Positions 17,790-26,245 of a stretch of 64,000 nt of DNA are shown here, piece by piece. The DNA is taken from the NCBI RefSeq assembly GCF_016522505.1, contig NZ_JAEHOH010000009.1, positions 62,001 through 126,000 of the forward strand, read 5' to 3'. The translations under genes were made by a program, and so were the position numbers. The first letter of the stretch is position 1. Each line of letters begins with the position of its first letter. The notes under the pieces were generated by a model. It did not search any database and was not told where the DNA came from. It saw nothing but the letters and a program-made list of their open reading frames with translations. The DNA comes from Leucobacter chromiisoli. GTDB lineage: Bacteria > Actinomycetota > Actinomycetes > Actinomycetales > Microbacteriaceae.

Positions 17790-19121
17790 TCAGGAGGGGG
17801 TGCCCTCGTCGGTGGGCTTGGGCTCGTGCATGATGAGCCCGGTGATGAGCGTGATGAGGCAGGCGCCGATGACGTACAGAGACACCGGCCAGGATTCGCC
17901 GCCGGCAGCACCCACGAGGCTCGCGGCGACGAAGGGCGTGGCGCCGGCGAAGACGATCGAACCGATCTCGCGGCTCACCGAGAACCCGGTGAATCGGTTC
18001 CTGGTCGAGAAGAGCTCGCTCAGCAAGACCCCCTGTACGCCGAGGATCGTGGGCACTCCGATTCCGATCCCGCCGATCATCGCCAGAATGATCAGCAGAT
18101 CCTGTCCGGTATTGAGGAGCATGAAGAACGGGAACGCGAACAGGGCGGAGATCGCGGATCCGGCGATGAGGACCGGCCGACGGCCGACACGGTCCGAGAG
18201 CGCGCCCATGAGCGGCACCATGAACATCGCGAGGAAGGCGGCGATAGCGACCGCCCACGTGCCGATCGACGTCTCGATGCCGAGGTTGTTGCGCATGTAG
18301 GACAGGGAGTACGTCTGGTAGGCGTACGTCGCCGTGAAGGCGCCCGCCACGATACCGATGACCAGCAGCACGCTTCGCCATTCGTGGCGGAACACTGAGA
18401 TCAGCGGGACCTTGGCGATCTCTTCGCGTTGCTCGACCTGCTTGAACTCGGGTGTCTCGTCCAGGCGCAGCCGAATGTAGAGGCCCACGGCTACGACGAC
18501 GACGCTGAGGAGGAATGGGATGCGCCAGCCCCAGCTCATGAAGGCATCTGTCGGCATGAGGGCGAACAGGGCGAACACCGTCGACGAGAGCACGGTTCCC
18601 GAGTAGGTCCCGATCGTCGCTATCGACCCGAAGAGCCCTCGGCGGTTCTTCGGGGCGAATTCCGCGGAGTAGATCGTCGCTCCGGCGAGCTCCGCTCCCG
18701 CGCCGAGACCCTGAGCGAGCCTCAGGATCACCAGAAGGATCGGTGCGAGGATCCCGATCGTCGCATAGCCGGGCAGCAGACCGATGACCGCGGTGCTGAC
18801 GCCCATGAGGATGAGGGTGGCGACCAGGGCCGGCTTCCGGCCGACGCGGTCACCGACGGCGCCGAAGATGATCGATCCGATCGGACGGGCTGCGAAGCCG
18901 ACGCCGAAGGTTGCAAACGAGAGGAGCGTGCTCACAACCGGGTCGACGGACGGGAAGAAGACCGGTCCGAGGACGAGTGCGGATGCCGTCGCGTAGAGGA
19001 AGAAGTCGTACCACTCCAGAGTGGAGCCGATCACGGACGCGCCGGCGACCCGACGCAGTGTCGAGAGGGTCTGCGCCGGAGTCGCGTCGGCCGCAGAGGA
19101 GGATGGATCCAGTTTCGTCAT
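17790..19121 (-). CDS. MHS-family MFS transporter (metabolite:H+ symporter)
   Basis: Twelve-helix major facilitator of the metabolite-proton symporter group, which imports citrate, alpha-ketoglutarate, shikimate, proline or betaine. Family hallmarks are GSTLEWYDFFLY in the first helix, GDRVGRKP between helices 2 and 3, RLAQGLGAGAELAGA and the second-half SDRVGRRPVL. The start at 19121 is favoured by GAGG six bases upstream over ATGs at 19139 and 19169. Gene order (transporter, CoA ligase, lyase, two-component system, all on one strand) makes it the likely uptake system for the ligase's substrate. A palindrome lies 19 bases upstream of the start. Confidence 0.88.
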   Translation of the reverse strand: MTKLDPSSSAADATPAQTLSTLRRVAGASVIGSTLEWYDFFLYATASALVLGPVFFPSVDPVVSTLLSFATFGVGFAARPIGSIIFGAVGDRVGRKPALVATLILMGVSTAVIGLLPGYATIGILAPILLVILRLAQGLGAGAELAGATIYSAEFAPKNRRGLFGSIATIGTYSGTVLSSTVFALFALMPTDAFMSWGWRIPFLLSVVVVAVGLYIRLRLDETPEFKQVEQREEIAKVPLISVFRHEWRSVLLVIGIVAGAFTATYAYQTYSLSYMRNNLGIETSIGTWAVAIAAFLAMFMVPLMGALSDRVGRRPVLIAGSAISALFAFPFFMLLNTGQDLLIILAMIGGIGIGVPTILGVQGVLLSELFSTRNRFTGFSVSREIGSIVFAGATPFVAASLVGAAGGESWPVSLYVIGACLITLITGLIMHEPKPTDEGTPS

Positions 19122-19139
19122 TGAAACCTCGATTGTCAT

Positions 19140-19154
19140 GTGCTCATCGAGCAC
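19140..19154. promoter_or_regulatory. Palindrome upstream of the MHS transporter
   Basis: GTGCTC-ATC-GAGCAC, six-base perfect arms with a three-base centre, just upstream of the transporter's ATG at 19121. A second, imperfect dyad (ACTGCCG to CGACAGT, 19203-19220) lies further upstream. Position fits an operator or a small leader hairpin. No binding protein can be assigned. Confidence 0.4.
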
Positions 19155-19391
19155 GAGCGGATGGGGCATCCCTCACTCTCTCGAAGGCTCGCCGTCGGGG
19201 TAACTGCCGAAACCGACAGTCTGCGCGCACGGGGAACGCATTGAGCTTCGCGCGCCTCTCCGGACACGATCCGTTTCCCATGCCGGCCGCTGGCGCGGCG
19301 GCCGACGCTGAGAACACGTAGGCGCGCCTCCGCGCGGCAGCGGTCCCGCAGGCTTACGGCCGCAGCCGGGTATCCCCGCGCGCGGATCCCG

Positions 19392-20519
19392 CTACTCGCG
19401 CCATTCCGGGTAGTCGAGTTCGATCCAGTCGCTCTCGCAGGGCGGCCCGGCGGTGTACCCGAACCGGCGATCGAACGGCGAGATCAGCACTCCCGCGAGG
19501 GTCTTCCAGCGCGCCGCCGGCTCCGACCGCTCGTCGGGATGACAGCACACCGAGTTCGGGTAGCCGACGTGATCCTGCAGCGCGCCTCGCAGATCCGCGT
19601 CCGCGAACCCGCCTCCCACCGAGGCGAAGCGTCGCCGCATGCGCCCGAGACGCGCGTAGCTGTCGGCCATCGCGATCGGGGCGAGATCGAAGCCGCCGAC
19701 GATGGGCTCCGTGAAGTGATTGGCGTGCGTGAGCGTGCCATCGTCCGATGCGGTGATCGAGAGATTGTCGGGACCGCCCGGAGAGGCCTCGACATTCAGG
19801 ATCGCGCCGCTCGCATCCGCCAGCACGAAGTTACCCGAGGTCGCACGGGGCATGCCGGCCAGGATCTCGAGCGCCTCCGCCGCGTGAGCCGCGTCCGCCA
19901 CCGAGCGGATCTGCAGATGGTAGGGCACCCCGGCCGTGACGGCGTCGCGAGAGCTCACCAGCGTGTTCATGCCCAGGGCGAGCCCCGAGGCGGTGAGCAC
20001 CATCTTCGCCAGCAGCCCCGCCTCGACGAGCGTCACGTAGTCGGGGCCGTCGGGGCGCGCGACCTCGAGGATGACGACCCCGCCCTCGAGCTCCTCGAGC
20101 CAGTCCCAGTTCTGCCCGACGACCGCGCCGCGGAACGGGCTGCGATCCGCCTCGACCGCGAACGAGGTGCACTCGCCCCTGAGCGCGGCGCCCTTCGCCC
20201 GGGTGGCGCCGTTCAGCACCTCCGAGCGGCAGTTGATCGCCAGGATGTCGTCGAACGGGAGCCCGCTGCCCTCGGCGATCCCGCGGATCTCGACGAGCAG
20301 GTGCGGCGCGTGCCGTTCGATGGCCGGCAGGTATCCGCGCGCGATCCGGATGGCGGCCTCCCACTCGACCCCCTTCGCCGCGAAGGCGCGTTCGTAGCCC
20401 GAGCGGATGATCGCGATCTGCGCCGCGGCGAGCTCGCCGTACTGACGCGACCGATCGGCCGCCTCGCCGCTGATCCGCACCCGAGGGTACGCACGCGCGG
20501 GGGTCGCCGCGCCGCTCAT
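19392..20519 (-). CDS. C45-family Ntn hydrolase (acyl-transferase/amidase fold)
   Basis: Member of the family of isopenicillin N acyltransferase and acyl-CoA:6-APA acyltransferase, which activate themselves by cutting before an internal Cys that becomes the nucleophile. The candidate is Cys117 in RGECTSF, followed by the conserved VVGQNWDW block. C-terminal ANHF and GYPNSVC are also typical. Length 375. It overlaps the upstream deacetylase gene as ATGA and closes a four-gene operon with the hydantoinase/oxoprolinase pair. Prokaryotic members are mostly amide or lactam hydrolases rather than penicillin enzymes, and the context fits N-acyl-amide or cyclic-amide degradation. No signal peptide is seen, so it is cytoplasmic. 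Confidence 0.86.
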   Translation of the reverse strand: MSGAATPARAYPRVRISGEAADRSRQYGELAAAQIAIIRSGYERAFAAKGVEWEAAIRIARGYLPAIERHAPHLLVEIRGIAEGSGLPFDDILAINCRSEVLNGATRAKGAALRGECTSFAVEADRSPFRGAVVGQNWDWLEELEGGVVILEVARPDGPDYVTLVEAGLLAKMVLTASGLALGMNTLVSSRDAVTAGVPYHLQIRSVADAAHAAEALEILAGMPRATSGNFVLADASGAILNVEASPGGPDNLSITASDDGTLTHANHFTEPIVGGFDLAPIAMADSYARLGRMRRRFASVGGGFADADLRGALQDHVGYPNSVCCHPDERSEPAARWKTLAGVLISPFDRRFGYTAGPPCESDWIELDYPEWRE

Positions 20520-21340
20520 CGGTCACCGCCGAGGTCGAGCTCCAGCGGCCCGTGCTCGCGGGCGTAGGCGGCCACCTCGCGGGTCGTGGCGATCCAGGCG
20601 CCGGTGTCCTGCAGGTGGCCGATCACGGTGTCGAGCATCTCGAGGCGAGACGGTCGGCCGGAGATCATCGGGTGCGCGGTGACCATGACGTGGCCGCCGT
20701 GCCGAGCGATGCCGTCGATCTCCGGGATCCAGACGTCGAGCACCTCGCGCGGCGACCGGATCGTCTTCTCCCAGGTGTCGTTCGCGAACCAGAAATGCGG
20801 CGCATCGTCGAGGATCCAGGAGACGGGGACCTCCATGATGTCGTGCGACGGGTGCCGGTACGGCACGATGTCGTCGAGGAGGTTGGAGCTGTACGCGAAG
20901 CCGGCCTCGACGAGGAGGTCGAGCGTGTGCGCACTGAACTCCCACGACGGCGAGCGGTATCCGACGACGTCGGCGCCGAGCGCCCGCAGCGCATCCAGCC
21001 CCGCCCGGAGCTCCTCGCGCTCCTGCTGCTCGGTCATCCCGGTCGGCGAGCTGTGCGAGTGCCCGTGATGGGCGACCTCGTGACCGGCGGCGACGATGGC
21101 GCGGACGGCATCGGGGTGCCGCAGCGCGTCCTTGCCGCAGATGTAGAAGCTCGCCGTCACTGCGTGCTTCTCGAGCAGTCGCAGGATCAGGGGGACGCCG
21201 ACCTTGGGGCCGAACGCCCCTTGCGACAGCACTCCGGGCGCCGAGGCGTTGGCGGGGTTCTCGCCGATCCACACCTCCTCGGCGTCGAAGTCGAAGCTCA
21301 GGGTCGCCCCGTACCGGCGGCCATCGGGCCACTGCGCCAT
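20516..21340 (-). CDS. Polysaccharide deacetylase-family hydrolase (allantoinase/PuuE-like)
   Basis: NodB-fold metal-dependent hydrolase, 274 residues, no signal peptide. The metal/catalytic features are LSFDFDAEEV (acidic motif 1), AHHGHSHSSP (His-x-x-x-His region) and VGYRSPSWEF (motif 3). Cytosolic NodB proteins of this type include PuuE-type allantoinases that open a hydantoin ring. That fits the neighbouring hydantoinase/oxoprolinase genes better than polysaccharide work. The start at 21340 has GAGGGA just upstream. The stop overlaps the C45 hydrolase start, and the gene follows HyuB by one base. Confidence 0.85.
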   Translation of the reverse strand: MAQWPDGRRYGATLSFDFDAEEVWIGENPANASAPGVLSQGAFGPKVGVPLILRLLEKHAVTASFYICGKDALRHPDAVRAIVAAGHEVAHHGHSHSSPTGMTEQQEREELRAGLDALRALGADVVGYRSPSWEFSAHTLDLLVEAGFAYSSNLLDDIVPYRHPSHDIMEVPVSWILDDAPHFWFANDTWEKTIRSPREVLDVWIPEIDGIARHGGHVMVTAHPMISGRPSRLEMLDTVIGHLQDTGAWIATTREVAAYAREHGPLELDLGGDR

Positions 21341-21341
21341 G

Positions 21342-23045
21342 TCATTCCCTCCCTGCGGGATCCGCGCTCGCGCGCGAGGATCCGTCGTCGTCGCTCCGCG
21401 CCTCGGTCCCGCCGAGCCGCCCCTCGCGCGCGTCCCACTCGTGCAGCTCTGCGGGGCGCTCCGCCGGGTCGCCGTAGCCGCCACCGCCGCCGCTCTCGAC
21501 CCGCACGACGGTGCCGGGTGCGAGCACGCGCGAGGTCTTCATCGGCCGATCGATGACGGCGCCGTCCGGGCCGATGACCGTGATGGTCGTCGGCAGCGCG
21601 TCGCCGCCGCCCGCCGCCCCGGCCGGGGCGAATCGCGCATCGGTCTGCTCCGCGTAGAAGGTCGCGTGCTGCGGGTGCTCGAGGATCTCGTACTCCCGCA
21701 CCAGGCCGAGGCCGCCGTGGTACTTGCCCAGGCCCTGCGATCCGGGGCGGAACTCCGTGCGCAGGATCCGCACGTTGTAGTTCGTCTCGACGACCTCGGT
21801 CGGCATCACCCCCACGTTCGCCATGTAGGTGTCGACGCCGTCAAGCCCGTCTCCCTCCCGCGTGGCTCCCGTGCCGCCGCCCACGACATCGGCCATCACG
21901 GACGGGGCGCCGGTGCGCGGGTGGGTCGAGCCGATGTTGAAGCTGAAGAAGCTCACCTGGCTCGAGGCGACCGCGAGGTCGGGCCAGATCCGGTGCATGG
22001 CGTGGATCAGGGTGTCGGCCAGTCGCTGGCACGAGTTGTGCCGGATCGACACCGCCGCGGGCGGCAGCGGGTTCACGACCGAACCCTGCGGAGCCGTGAT
22101 GTCGAGCACCCTGAGCAGGCCGTCGTTCGCGCTCACCGCGGGAGCCACGACCGCGCGCACCGCGTACACGAGGGCGGCGCGCGCGCTCGCCCAGGGGATG
22201 TTCATCGCTCCGGCGGTCTGGGGCCCGCAGCCGGTGAGGTCGATGGCCAGGCGGCCGCCGCGCTTCTCGATGCGCGCGTGGATGCGCGTGGGGTCGCCGC
22301 CGCGGCCGTCGTCGTCGAGCGCTCCCTCGGCCTCGCCCGCACCGTCGGGCAAGGCCGAGAGGAGGCGCCCGATGGTCGTCTCGACGCCGTCCAGCATGCG
22401 CTGCATGACCTCGAGCAGCTCGGCCGTGCCGTACAGGGCGGCGAGCTCGTGCACCCGCTCGGCTCCGAGGTGGCAGGCCGCGCGCTGCGCGCGGAGGTCG
22501 CTGAGCGTCGACAGCGGATCGCGGAAGTTCTCGGTGAGGAGGGCGACGAGGTCCTCGTTCTCCTCGCCGGCGATCGAGAGTCGGATCGGGGGCATGACGA
22601 CCCCCTCGCCGTAGAGGTCGCCGAGCTCCGGCCCCTCGCTTCCGGGATTGACGCCGCCGACGTCGATGTGGTGGGCCGCGGTGCCCGCCCACGCCATCAG
22701 CGCCCCTCCGACGAAGATCGGTGTGACGATGTTGACGTCGGGCAGGTGCATCGCACCCTGATACGGATGGTTGCAGATGTACGCGTCGCCGGCTCGGATG
22801 CGACCCTGCCAGGCGCGGAGCACCGACTTCACCACGAGCGACATCGCCCCGAGCTGAGCCGGGATGTAGTCGGCCTGCGCCACGAGGTCGCCGTCCGCGG
22901 TGAAGAGCGCGCACGAGAAGTCGTCCATGTCGCGGATGATGGGGCTGTAGCTCGAGCGCTTCAGCACGCTGCCCATCTCCTCCGCGGCCGACTGCAGCGC
23001 GGCCGCGGCCACCTCGAAGGTGACGGTGTCCACTGGGGTGCTCAT
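21342..23045 (-). CDS. Hydantoinase B / 5-oxoprolinase subunit-like protein
   Basis: HyuB-type subunit, 567 residues, working with HyuA in ATP-dependent opening of a cyclic amide or in carboxylation/hydrolysis reactions of the oxoprolinase, hydantoinase and acetone carboxylase superfamily. Recognisable blocks: FEVAAAALQSAAEEMGSVL at the start, PIIRDMDDFSCALF, GDAYICNHPYQGAMHLPD, HHIDVGGVNPGS, and GGGGGYGDPAER near the end. A Ser/Asp-rich tail of about 25 residues follows. The ATG overlaps the HyuA stop by four bases. Substrate unknown. The downstream NodB and C45 enzymes suggest sequential amide cleavages. Confidence 0.9.
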   Translation of the reverse strand: MSTPVDTVTFEVAAAALQSAAEEMGSVLKRSSYSPIIRDMDDFSCALFTADGDLVAQADYIPAQLGAMSLVVKSVLRAWQGRIRAGDAYICNHPYQGAMHLPDVNIVTPIFVGGALMAWAGTAAHHIDVGGVNPGSEGPELGDLYGEGVVMPPIRLSIAGEENEDLVALLTENFRDPLSTLSDLRAQRAACHLGAERVHELAALYGTAELLEVMQRMLDGVETTIGRLLSALPDGAGEAEGALDDDGRGGDPTRIHARIEKRGGRLAIDLTGCGPQTAGAMNIPWASARAALVYAVRAVVAPAVSANDGLLRVLDITAPQGSVVNPLPPAAVSIRHNSCQRLADTLIHAMHRIWPDLAVASSQVSFFSFNIGSTHPRTGAPSVMADVVGGGTGATREGDGLDGVDTYMANVGVMPTEVVETNYNVRILRTEFRPGSQGLGKYHGGLGLVREYEILEHPQHATFYAEQTDARFAPAGAAGGGDALPTTITVIGPDGAVIDRPMKTSRVLAPGTVVRVESGGGGGYGDPAERPAELHEWDAREGRLGGTEARSDDDGSSRASADPAGRE

Positions 23046-25108
23046 CGCGACTCCTCGTCTCGGTCTGATTCGGTGACTATGAGGTCGAGCGTGCTGGCCA
23101 CGCGTACGAGCTGGCCGGGCAGGATGACGGAGGTGGCGTCCATCTGCTGGATGATCGCCGGCCCGGTGAACTCGGCGCCCGCGACCAGTGCGCCGCGTTC
23201 GATGACGGGCGTGCGCATGCGCCCGCACCCGGGGAGCAGGACCTCTCGCTCGGCGACGACCGCGTCCTCGGGCAGGGCCCGTGCCGCGACGGGGACCGCG
23301 GGCTCGGCGCCGCGGTCGATCACGCCGGTCGAGGTGAGGCGCACGGTCACGATCTCGACCGGCTCTGCTGCGTTGCTGTGCCCGTATCGCTCATGATGCG
23401 CCTCGTGGAAGCGCTCGGGGATGTCCGCGAGCTCCTCCTCGCCCCACCCCGAGAGCGGAATGTTGAGCTCGAACCCCTGGCCCCGGTAGCGGCAGTCGAC
23501 CGTCGCCGTGTACTCGATGCGGCCGGGGTCCACGCCGTCCTCGGCGAGCTGCTCGGCGGCCTCCTGCGCAGCCTCTTCGAACCACTCCCGGATCCCGGGG
23601 ATGCGCGCGGGTTCGGCTTCGAAGAGCAGGGTCTGGGAGTGGTCGAGCTTGAGCCCGGCGACCAGCAGGCCGTCGGCGGCGAAGAGGCCGGGGCGCAGGG
23701 GGATGATCGCGCTCTTGAGCGCCATGTGCCGCAGGATCAGCCCGGCGTGGAGCGGGCCGGCCCCGCCGAACGCCACGAGCGAGAACTCGCGCGCGTCCAG
23801 GCCCCGCTCGACGCTCACCTTGCGCACGGCGCGGACCATGTGGGCGAGCCCGATGGCGAGGATCGCCTCCGCCGCCTCCTCGACGGCCATGCCGAGCGGC
23901 TCGGCGATCCGGCCGACGGCGGTCACGGCGAGGTCGCGGTCGATGACGAGACCGCCCGCGAGCTCTCCCGAGCCCAGCGTGCCGAGCACGACGTGGGCGT
24001 CGCTGATCGTGGGTTCGACGCCGCCGCGCCCGTACGAGGCCGGGCCCGGAACGGCCTTCGCCGACATGGGTCCCACCTTCAGGCTGCCGGCCTGATCGAT
24101 CCAGGCGATGCTGCCGCCTCCGGCGCCGATCGTGTGGATGTCGACGGTCGGTGCGAGCAGGGTGTGGTCCTGCACCTCCTGCACGGTCGTGAAGGGGATG
24201 CTCGCGTCGCGCAGCAGGCAGACGTCGGTCGAGGTGCCGCCCATGTCGAGGCTGATGAGGTTCGGCTCGCCGAGCGACTCGGCGAGCGCGTGCAGCCCCG
24301 CGACCCCTCCGGCCGGCCCCGAGAGTACCAGGCGGTGCGCTTCCGCCCCCGCGCGAGACGCGGGCACGCAGCCGCCGTTGGACTGCATGACCAGCAGCTG
24401 CGACCCGACGCCGCTGGCAGCGAGCGCGCTGCCGGCGCGGCCCAGATACGCTTCGACGATGGGGCGCAGCGCGGCGTTGATCGCGGTCGTCGCCGTGCGG
24501 GGATACTCGCGGAACTCCCGGACGAGCTCGGACGAGAGGGTCACGGGGGTGTCGGGGAACGCCGCGCGCAGCGCTTCGCCGACCTCGCGCTCGTGCGCGT
24601 CGTTGAGGTAGCTGAAGAGCAGGGAGACGGCGATGGCCTCGGGCGCGGCCGCGCGCAGCTGCTCGATGATCGCCTCGAGGCCGGCGCGGTCCACCGGCTT
24701 CAGCACGCGACCCGCCGAGTCGAGGCGCTCCCCGATCTCGAAGCGCAGCTCGCGCGGCACGAGCTCGGCCGGGCGCCGCGGGGTGAGACTGTAGACATCG
24801 GGGCGGTGCTGCTGCCGGTAGCCCAGCACATCGCGGAACCCCTCGGTGGTGACGAGCGCCGCGCGACCGAGCGAGCCCGTGAGCGTGGCGTTCGTCGCGA
24901 CGGTCGTGCCGTGGCAGACGAGGGACACGTCGGGCAGCTTCACACCCTGATCCTCGAGGGCCGCGACGGCGCTGCGCAGGCCGAGCGACGGATCCGCCGG
25001 CGTCGAGGCCACTTTGGCCTCGACGATCTCGCCACCGCTGCTGCGCGCGATGGCGTCGGTGAAGGTTCCCCCGGCGTCGATGCTGATCGTCCACCTCGGC
25101 AAGGTCAT
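23042..25108 (-). CDS. Hydantoinase A / 5-oxoprolinase subunit-like protein
   Basis: HyuA-type ATP-binding subunit, 688 residues, with an actin-like ATPase fold. Hallmarks are ISIDAGGTFTDAIA at the N-terminus, HGTTVATNATLTG (about residue 63), QSNGGCVPAS (about 265), LSGPAGGVAG and LISLDMGGTSTDV (about 310). The gene starts at an ATG with GAGGGGA upstream and heads a four-gene operon HyuA-HyuB-NodB hydrolase-C45 hydrolase with overlapping or one-base junctions. The divergent 224-base gap to the SDR gene contains repeated copies of a TGACGTATG-like word. Fits N-methylhydantoin, hydantoin or pyroglutamate-type substrates; acetone/acetophenone carboxylase is less likely without a gamma subunit. 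Confidence 0.9.
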   Translation of the reverse strand: MTLPRWTISIDAGGTFTDAIARSSGGEIVEAKVASTPADPSLGLRSAVAALEDQGVKLPDVSLVCHGTTVATNATLTGSLGRAALVTTEGFRDVLGYRQQHRPDVYSLTPRRPAELVPRELRFEIGERLDSAGRVLKPVDRAGLEAIIEQLRAAAPEAIAVSLLFSYLNDAHEREVGEALRAAFPDTPVTLSSELVREFREYPRTATTAINAALRPIVEAYLGRAGSALAASGVGSQLLVMQSNGGCVPASRAGAEAHRLVLSGPAGGVAGLHALAESLGEPNLISLDMGGTSTDVCLLRDASIPFTTVQEVQDHTLLAPTVDIHTIGAGGGSIAWIDQAGSLKVGPMSAKAVPGPASYGRGGVEPTISDAHVVLGTLGSGELAGGLVIDRDLAVTAVGRIAEPLGMAVEEAAEAILAIGLAHMVRAVRKVSVERGLDAREFSLVAFGGAGPLHAGLILRHMALKSAIIPLRPGLFAADGLLVAGLKLDHSQTLLFEAEPARIPGIREWFEEAAQEAAEQLAEDGVDPGRIEYTATVDCRYRGQGFELNIPLSGWGEEELADIPERFHEAHHERYGHSNAAEPVEIVTVRLTSTGVIDRGAEPAVPVAARALPEDAVVAEREVLLPGCGRMRTPVIERGALVAGAEFTGPAIIQQMDATSVILPGQLVRVASTLDLIVTESDRDEESR

Positions 25109-25332
25109 CGTCGATTCCCCTCGGTCGTCCGGGATGGCGGTCCCGCCCCGGGTCACCTCATTGTGCTGCGGCTGCTCGGCCCCGTGCATGGGTCATTCGA
25201 CGTACGGCGCGCGGCGGTCTCGCGCCCGCATCGGCGCCCGCACCGACCCCATACGTCAATCGACCGATGATCCCGGGCGGCGCGGCGGCGAGAGTAGGAG
25301 GCAGACGTCAGCGCACGAGGTTCGAGGAGCAC

Positions 25333-26136
25333 ATGCCATCACCACCCCCCGCCCAGAGGAACGGCGCCGATCGCGCCGCAGTCGCGATCGTCACGGGAGC
25401 GGCCTCGGGCATCGGCCTCGCGACCGCGAGGCGCCTGCTCGCCGACGGGTACCGGCTCGGGCTCGGCGACACCTCGCCGCGGCTCGCCGAGCTCTTCGCC
25501 CCCGAGGTCTCGGAGGGCGCCGTCGTGACCGTCGTGGGCGACCTCGCAGACGAGGCCGTCCGGAGGGAGCTCGTCGAGGCGGCGACGGAGGCGTTCGGGG
25601 GCATCGACGCGCTCGTCAACAACGCCGCCGCGCCGGGTGAGTCCGCCGAGGTCGCCGCGATCGACCTCGACGCCCTGCGGCGCACGCTCGAGGTCAACGT
25701 GGTCGCGGTGATCGGGCTCACCCAGCTGGTCGTGCCGCTGCTCGAGCGCTCGCCGCGCGGGCGCATCGTCAACATGGGTTCACTGTTCGGCGACGAGCCC
25801 GTCGCCGGCGGCGGACCCTACTGCGCGAGCAAGGGCGCGATCCACACCCTGACGCGGGTGCTCGCGATCGAACTGGGCCCGGCGGGCATCACCTGCAACA
25901 CCGTGGCGCCCGGCTTCATCCTCACCCCGATGCACGCGGAGGAGGTGGAGTTCCAGGCGAGGGAGCAGGGGATCACCGCCGAGCAGCGCTACGCCGAGCT
26001 GCGGGAGCGCGTCCCGCTGCGGCGTCACGGCGCCCCCGAGGACGTCGCCGACACCGTCGCCTGGCTGCTCGGCGACGACAGCCGCTACGTGTCGGGTCAG
26101 CGCATCGCCGTGAACGGCGGCGTGCAGTTCGGCTGA
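25333..26136 (+). CDS. SDR-family oxidoreductase
   Basis: NAD(P)-dependent short-chain dehydrogenase of 267 residues. Cofactor loop TGAASGIGLATA, NNAAAP motif, Ser in NMGSLFGD and the catalytic Tyr/Lys pair in YCASKGA are all present, with a normal C-terminus (YVSGQRIAVNGG). An acidic or neutral residue pattern after strand two (GDTS) fits NAD preference, tentatively. GAGGAG precedes the ATG at 25333. It is divergent from the hydantoinase operon and 110 bases before the fused regulator, so it probably oxidises an intermediate of the same pathway. Confidence 0.9.
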   Translation: MPSPPPAQRNGADRAAVAIVTGAASGIGLATARRLLADGYRLGLGDTSPRLAELFAPEVSEGAVVTVVGDLADEAVRRELVEAATEAFGGIDALVNNAAAPGESAEVAAIDLDALRRTLEVNVVAVIGLTQLVVPLLERSPRGRIVNMGSLFGDEPVAGGGPYCASKGAIHTLTRVLAIELGPAGITCNTVAPGFILTPMHAEEVEFQAREQGITAEQRYAELRERVPLRRHGAPEDVADTVAWLLGDDSRYVSGQRIAVNGGVQFG

Positions 26137-26245
26137 GCCCGCCCCGCCGCACGGGGCGCCGCCCGGGCCCGCGCCCCGCCGGCGTCGTGCCCCGCTTGCT
26201 ACTATCTCCCTACCACCCGGGGAGCGATCGGACGGAGAGGTGCTC

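Noticed and set aside
21204-23396. 730-codon open frame opposite the hydantoinase B gene
   Set aside because: Antisense shadow; composition is Arg/Gly/Ala-rich with no recognisable domain, whereas HyuB is complete on the minus strand.
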